From NCBI GenBank assembly GCA_001970855.1, contig LSSN01000224.1, positions 24,565 through 44,266 of the forward strand: a DNA stretch of 19,702 nucleotides, written 5' to 3'. The notes under the pieces were generated by a model that searched no databases, had not been told where the DNA came from, and was given only the letters and a program-made list of their open reading frames with translations. Below are positions 18,376 to 19,702 of this stretch, in pieces. The stretch comes from Smittium culicis (taxonomy: Eukaryota; Kickxellomycota; Harpellomycetes; Harpellales; Legeriomycetaceae). The first letter of the stretch is position 1; each line of letters begins with the position of its first letter. The translations under genes were made by a program, and so were the position numbers.

Positions 18376-19432
18376 TTTTCGCTTATATTAACTTTTGTTA
18401 TCTAAATCTTTAGAAGTAGCAGGAAATTATTATTATATTTACTAATGGTATGGATGGGTTGCAACAGAATTTAGTAAATTATACTAATTTTTGGTTATTT
18501 ACTCTATGAAGATATTATTACATTCATAAGTATTAAATCAAGTGCTGTTACCTTTAAATCGGATTCGTGGACACTTTTTTGACTTTCGAAACTGTAATAG
18601 TCTGCAAAGAAAAAAAATGAGGAAAAATTTGTAAAGATTTGGTTCACAAGCGCTTAAAATTGAGATATAAAAAATAACTCAGTATCAGTCAAGAAAAGTA
18701 AAGCGGATATGAGCGTACTCAGAAAATTAATTTGTCGCTCGTAAGCAAGTATTTTTATGCACAAAGTCTTTAAATCAAGCCAAAATTTCACACTATTCTT
18801 CATTCAGCAAAAATCCTGGGCATAATAACATCCCTTCGCCCCACTTTTTCAAGCCCATTCCCGCATATTTGGCCCCATTTTTTTATTACCCCCAAAAACT
18901 CTACGGAATTGAAAACAATATACTTTTCTGCTTTACTGCCTTTATTTGCTAATAATCCATTTCGATCTCAATCTAATCCACAATTTTCGCTTTATTATAT
19001 TTCCTATTTGCTGCCTCTTTATAAACTCTGCGTTTATATTTATAATATCGGTTACATTTTATCTTATTGGCTGATTTTCAAGACATGCTAGAAAACACTC
19101 CTCTTACCATTGGCTTATTCTTTGGCTTATGTCTAACTCATCTTCAGCTATTTTTATGTCTATAGCCAATGGTCGTCTCCCAACACTTACATCTCCATAA
19201 AATCTCTAAATATAACCCGCTGCATAAAAAAAAAAGACCATACTTTTTCTTATTAGAGTAGCTAGTCCTTTCTTTAAGGAACCATTTGCCTAAAATATCA
19301 CTCATTTCAGTGCGAGTAGCTTGTCATTATTGCCCTACCAACGCTTTGTTACTGTTTAAACATTGATCCTGCCAACATCATCAACAGGATTATAAAATTT
19401 ATCTTAATACACTGATGAAATAAAAATCAATC
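18376..19432. other. Intergenic region upstream of the SDF2-like gene
   Basis: It presumably carries the - strand promoter of the SDF2-like gene near 18380-18600. From about 18780 the + strand is pyrimidine-rich (CCCTTCGCCCCACTTTTTC, GGCCCCATTTTTTTATTACC), less AT-rich than the gap to the left, but without a recognisable coding frame; the 60-codon open stretch at 18909-19091 looks random. No RNA gene is seen. Confidence 0.5.
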
Positions 19433-19702
19433 TATTTTATATTTTATATTTTATATTTTATATTTTATATTTTATATTTTATATATTTTATATTTTATAT
19501 TTTATATTTTATATTTTATATTTTATATTTTATATTTTATATTTTATATTTTATATTTTATATTTTATATTTTATATTTTATATTTTATATTTTATATTT
19601 TATATTTTATATTTTATATTTTATATTTTATATTTTATATTTTATATTTTATATTTTATATTTTATATTTTATATTTTATATTTTATATTTTATATTTTA
19701 TA
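19433..19702. repeat. (TATTTTA)n heptamer tandem array, running off the window end
   Basis: A 7-bp unit is repeated about 38 times, nearly perfectly, to the last base of the window. One irregularity, an extra TA giving TTTTATATATTTTATA, lies near 19478-19485. It contains no G or C at all. The sequence probably stops here because an assembly broke in the array, so its real length is unknown. Confidence 0.97.

Noticed and set aside
18909..19091. 60-codon open frame near the right end
   Set aside because: No signature, pyrimidine-rich composition of the surrounding intergenic DNA, and no sign of a start or transcript context.

Overview
The window is eukaryotic nuclear DNA, most likely from an early-diverging fungus. 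It is very AT-rich between genes, with short intron-free genes whose GC content is visibly higher than their surroundings. Three of the four host genes encode eukaryote-specific proteins (RAMP4/SERP1, SDF2 and TRIR families). A Harpellales-type gut fungus such as Smittium would fit the composition and the mobile elements, but that placement is a guess.

Layout. (1) 1-3932: a decayed Ty3/Gypsy LTR retrotransposon on the + strand, cut by the left window edge. Gag zinc knuckle, protease, reverse transcriptase, RNase H and integrase follow in canonical order, broken by stops and frame changes. A possible 3' LTR follows. (2) About 4300-7359: gene-empty AT-rich DNA. (3) 7360-9864: a complete but decayed Tc1/mariner element with CAGGG/CCCTG ends, a TA target duplication, inverted repeats of about 275 bp and a broken DD34E transposase on the - strand. 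(4) 10059-11610: a cluster of about 196-bp MITEs flanked by TTAA, with TTAA-CCCTTTCC ends like piggyBac elements. One copy is inserted inside a small palindromic relative. (5) 12180-18375: four intact host genes: a long RAMP4/SERP1-like ER protein (+), a secreted Cu/Zn-SOD-fold protein that has lost most metal ligands and carries Asn/Gln-rich insertions (-), a TRIR-like protein (+), and an SDF2-like MIR-domain secretory protein (-). (6) 19433-19702: a (TATTTTA)n heptamer array running off the window end.

How the parts relate. Three of the four host genes point to the secretory pathway or cell surface: RAMP4 at the translocon, SDF2 in lumenal glycoprotein folding, and the SOD-like protein exported. 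They lie as two convergent pairs (RAMP4/SOD-like and TRIR/SDF2) and there is no sign of co-transcription. The left 12 kb is a transposon graveyard; no element looks autonomous now. No rRNA, convincing tRNA or CRISPR array was seen.
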